Shown: positions 21,553 through 24,448 of the stretch, piece by piece | Position numbering within the stretch: the stretch's first letter is position 1 | Layout of the letters: the number at the start of each line of letters is the position of its first letter | Assembly: GCA_035296965.1 (NCBI GenBank) | Contig: DATGZX010000039.1 | Coordinates: forward strand, 1-24,448 | DNA length: 24,448 bases | Direction of reading: 5' to 3' | Origin: DATGZX01 sp035296965 | GTDB lineage: Bacteria > Planctomycetota > Planctomycetia > Gemmatales > Gemmataceae | Notes under the pieces: generated by a model | Told to the model about the DNA's origin: nothing | What the model saw: only the letters and a program-made list of their open reading frames with translations | Databases searched by the model: none | Made by a program: the position numbers and the translations under genes

Positions 21553-24448
21553 TCAGCAGGAAATGGCTTCTTCACGGGTCACGCGAGGGGATATCTTCGC
21601 CCAGGGATAGCAAGACTGCGTCATGACGCGCTTGGCGTGTTCGATGCAACTGGGCGTACTGGCCGCGAGATGATCAGCAATCTTGGAAATTGACAGTGCG
21701 GCTACCTCCTGGCAGATTACTACATCTCGGGCAGATTCGAAGACTGTCGTCGGCACCTGGGGAAACGCTGTCGTCACCACCCTGCCAAGGCTCTCCCCTG
21801 CCGCACCGGCCGGGAGTCCCAGCAGCAAATGCTGATGCGTTAGAGGCAACTGCAACCGGGGCTCTGCTTTAAGCACATGTGTCAGAAGAGTCTGCTTGGC
21901 CTGATCCATTCCCTCCGGAGATTCGGTTAGGATCTTGGCTGCATCGTCACCTTTGAGGCGATCGAGAATTACGGAACTGGCCCACTCCTGAAGAACGGGT
22001 TTCAAGGAGCTGGTCAAATCCGCATTCGCGCACAGGACTTCCCAGAGGCCGCCGTTCGGTGTAAGCACCTCATCCTGGAATTCACGATCAATCTTTGTGA
22101 TGAACTCCGAGTCCAGGTGGTCGAGAACTCTCTCGGCTGCTGTCACCAGGCCAGTGGCGGCGTCTGGAAAGACTGCGGTCGATTCGGCAAATAGTGCCTG
22201 GTGCTCAAATTCTTCGGCCACCTTGGAGGCAGGCTTGAATGTATTGGCCAGGTGACCGAGCTTCTGCTGGCAGAGGGTCAAGTCTTGAGCGAAAGGCGTA
22301 ATTGAGCCGGAGACCAAACCCAGTACCTTGAGTGCGTTCTCCAGACATGCTTCGAGGATCCTCAGGGACCAATATTCCACAAATTTGTTGCAGGGATCGG
22401 ACGGCCCTTCCTGGGACTTTCCCGCTCCAAACCAACGTCCATTTTTTCCGGTTGCGGCCCCTTCGCCCTCGAGCAGGCGTTTATACATGGTCGTGCGGAA
22501 ATCCCGGCAACGCCGCAACTGACTTTCGGTCTCGGTGATCGTGGCCTTGAAATGTTCTTGAAGTTGGTAGATCGCCTGCACCGCTGATTTTACTCTCTTC
22601 GTAGGATCTTCAATGATTTGCACAAGCCATTGCTCGATGGACCGGCCCAGACCATCGCTCCATTTTCTTGCCAGGCCGCCCGCCGCAACCTGAAAGACCG
22701 TGGTCGGCGTGAAGTCGGCATCCTGTTCGCCGCGAGTGGCTCCCAGGATGTCTTCGATCTTGTTTAGAATTTGCCTCGACAGAGCCTTGCTGACCGTGCT
22801 CTCCCCTTCCATCAGCGCGCGCATCGGACTCTTGCCGAGCAGTTTTCGAAAGTAAACTTCGAGATTGTCTCCCAGTACGTTTTCCATCGCTGTGTGAAAT
22901 TGCGCCGTCAAGGACTCACGGCTCAGACCGAGAGCCTCGATCTGTTCCGAAGTTTCTCCCGCGATCTTGGCGATACTTTTCTCATCCAGCGCCCCCCGCC
23001 AGCGTCCGACAAATTGTTTGCACAGAACCTCGGCGGCCGTATGGGCAAGGGGCTTGGCAGGAAAAGTGATCTTGGACAGTCCAAAAGTGCGCAGCACCGC
23101 ATCCGGGCAGCTCGCTGATGGCGGAGGTTGGGTTGCCTGGCGATACTGGTTGAGTATTTCCTGAGCCGGCGTTGCGGTGTTCAAATATAGATATTCTGCC
23201 AGTCCGTCGGCCGCCGAGCGAAGTTGCGGCTCCTCGAGATCCTCGCCCAGTTGCACGAGATAGCAATCGTTGAACAGTGCGGGCCCGGGAGTGGGTGTCG
23301 AGGAGCTGCTGGAAACCGAATCCGTCCCACTGCAGAAGCTTCCCAGTTCGCTCAGGGCAGCGAACGAATTCACGCGCGCCAGGTCTCGTTCGGCTGGTTT
23401 GCGAGTGGTGGCGTGTGCCAGAAAACCAAGGATTTCGGCCGAGGATAGCTGCATCTCGGCAAAGGCATGGCGCACCGCCAGCACGACGTCGACGAGCATA
23501 CCGCTTCCGGTCCCTCCGGAAATTGACGCGACGATGCAGATGCGCGGCGTGTCGATTTCCGGGGGTGGCGTAACAGATTGTAGTGTCCCGCCCTGGGCCG
23601 TCTGTTCCGCCAGTAGAGAGACGATTGCACGCAGGCGCGTGAGCAACGTGGCGGAATTGTCAACCAAGGCAAGACGACCCAGCGGACGCAGACCCTCCGT
23701 CTTTAAGGAATTAGGAATGGCGAATAGCCAGCGGCGATTCACCCAGCGCACCAGCTCCTTGGCGCGGGGGCGATATTGGCTCGGCCGAAAGAGCGGCATT
23801 AACAGCGTTTCTTCAGGTTTCAGGGCGCCGCCCGACTCGCCAGCACGGGCGCGGCGTAGACTGTCGCGATCCGTATCCACCAGCAAGAATTGCAATGCTG
23901 GGAGCGCATCGAGATTTCCAAAGCGCTCCGTCAGCCGTTCCCGCAAGCGTTGCAAAGTTATCCCCGCCACGCCGCCGATCCCCAGGAAAAGCGTCGGCCG
24001 CTGCCGTTCCTGGGCGGGCGAACTATTCACGAGCGGCGACCTGACCACGGTCTCCTTCCGCCGCACGCTGAGAACCTTGGCGATGGCCGGCTTATCGACC
24101 ACTTCCGTCGGTAGGCCCAGTGAATCTTCATCCTCACCCGCGGAAGGACTACTTCGCGATCTTGACAATCCCTTGGTATGGAGGCCAAGCCTAGGAGTTG
24201 GCCCGGCCGGCGCCGCTGGGGCGTCTCCTTGCTGTGGTGGTTTGAGGAGACTGGCCACCATATCGCTGCATCGAGCAAACCGGTCCTCCGGTTTCTTGGC
24301 CAAGCCACGCGCGATGGCCGGCCGGTCTTCGGCGGGCAGAACGTCCAGCATTGGCGGCGCGCTCGTATGTTGCAGAGCCAGTTGGAAGGGCGTTGTGCCG
24401 GGGAACGGGCGCAAACCGGTTAGCAATTCCTGATAGACAATTGCCAGG
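21553..24448 (-). CDS. Ser/Thr protein kinase fused to a tubulin/FtsZ-like domain (5' end outside the window)
   Basis: Only the last ~964 residues are visible; the frame stays open to the window edge. The visible N-terminal part is the C-lobe of a Pkn-type kinase: LAIVYQELLTGLRPFPG, then DRPAIARGLAKKPEDRF with the conserved final arginine. The catalytic lysine and the HRD and DFG motifs would lie beyond the window. An ~80-residue low-complexity linker follows. Counting from the TTG at 24426, residues ~143-440 resemble the Tubulin_2 family: LFLGIGGVAGITL (T1-like), LLVDTDRDSL (T2-like, as NTDAQAL of FtsZ) and SGGTGSGM at 303-310 (T4-like GTP-binding loop). The C-terminal ~450 residues are mainly helical with no recognised domain. 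The kinase could phosphorylate its own tubulin domain or the FHA partner encoded next to it. No membrane segment is visible. Confidence 0.85.
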   Translation of the reverse strand, partial: LAIVYQELLTGLRPFPGTTPFQLALQHTSAPPMLDVLPAEDRPAIARGLAKKPEDRFARCSDMVASLLKPPQQGDAPAAPAGPTPRLGLHTKGLSRSRSSPSAGEDEDSLGLPTEVVDKPAIAKVLSVRRKETVVRSPLVNSSPAQERQRPTLFLGIGGVAGITLQRLRERLTERFGNLDALPALQFLLVDTDRDSLRRARAGESGGALKPEETLLMPLFRPSQYRPRAKELVRWVNRRWLFAIPNSLKTEGLRPLGRLALVDNSATLLTRLRAIVSLLAEQTAQGGTLQSVTPPPEIDTPRICIVASISGGTGSGMLVDVVLAVRHAFAEMQLSSAEILGFLAHATTRKPAERDLARVNSFAALSELGSFCSGTDSVSSSSSTPTPGPALFNDCYLVQLGEDLEEPQLRSAADGLAEYLYLNTATPAQEILNQYRQATQPPPSASCPDAVLRTFGLSKITFPAKPLAHTAAEVLCKQFVGRWRGALDEKSIAKIAGETSEQIEALGLSRESLTAQFHTAMENVLGDNLEVYFRKLLGKSPMRALMEGESTVSKALSRQILNKIEDILGATRGEQDADFTPTTVFQVAAGGLARKWSDGLGRSIEQWLVQIIEDPTKRVKSAVQAIYQLQEHFKATITETESQLRRCRDFRTTMYKRLLEGEGAATGKNGRWFGAGKSQEGPSDPCNKFVEYWSLRILEACLENALKVLGLVSGSITPFAQDLTLCQQKLGHLANTFKPASKVAEEFEHQALFAESTAVFPDAATGLVTAAERVLDHLDSEFITKIDREFQDEVLTPNGGLWEVLCANADLTSSLKPVLQEWASSVILDRLKGDDAAKILTESPEGMDQAKQTLLTHVLKAEPRLQLPLTHQHLLLGLPAGAAGESLGRVVTTAFPQVPTTVFESARDVVICQEVAALSISKIADHLAASTPSCIEHAKRVMTQSCYPWAKISPRVTREEAISC

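Noticed and set aside
23270..24433. 387-codon plus-strand frame
   Set aside because: It is antisense to the kinase-tubulin gene; Ser/Arg-rich low-complexity translation typical of a shadow frame.
1..24448. tRNA, rRNA, integrase or transposase genes marking a genomic island
   Set aside because: None was recognised anywhere in the window, so the transfer proposed for the AAA_21/DUF4276 pair rests on composition and gene family only.

Overview
The window looks like a chromosomal segment from a member of the Planctomycetota, most likely near the Gemmatales, but this is an inference from gene content and no rRNA or tRNA gene is present to confirm it. The clues are an ECF sigma factor with a long membrane-anchored C-terminal extension, a serine/threonine kinase fused to a tubulin-like domain, an FHA-containing sigma-54 activator, a secreted PmoA/DUF6807 protein, moderately high G+C and many short GC-rich palindromic repeats.

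Layout. Positions 1-932 hold no convincing gene. A small regulator with an N-terminal BldC/MerR-like HTH and a C-terminal degenerate receiver domain follows (933-1511) and ends in a strong intrinsic terminator. A two-gene cassette (1855-3802) encodes a RecF/ABC-type AAA_21 ATPase and a DUF4276 TOPRIM-like protein; the architecture is that of a split OLD-type defence module, and its codon use is visibly less GC-rich than its neighbours. Next come a CNNM/CBS membrane protein (3901-5085), a spacer with an orphan minus-strand terminator, an 81-residue protein (5610-5855), a secreted PmoA-like protein on the minus strand (5916-6926) and a divergent 548-residue secreted protein of unknown function (7372-9018).

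From 9192 to 18624 every gene is on the minus strand: an FHA-GAF-AAA+-Fis sigma-54 activator, a CPBP (CAAX-type) membrane protease, a three-gene envelope glycosylation operon (LPG_synthase_TM flippase-like protein, GT2 polyprenyl-phosphate glycosyltransferase, GT-C membrane glycosyltransferase) joined by two ATGA overlaps, a repeat cluster, the ECF sigma factor and a PilZ protein. The GT-C gene carries an in-frame insertion of a palindromic repeat.

The right end (18241-24448) is the most interesting part: a PilZ protein diverges from a two-gene operon of a winged-helix AAA ATPase and an FHA-EAL protein, which converges on a large protein (cut by the window edge) joining the C-terminal end of a serine/threonine kinase to an FtsZ/tubulin-like GTPase domain. 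Together these could link threonine phosphorylation (kinase to FHA), cyclic-di-GMP (EAL and PilZ) and a cytoskeletal-type GTPase. That coupling is inference from domains and proximity; the domain motifs themselves are visible in the sequence.
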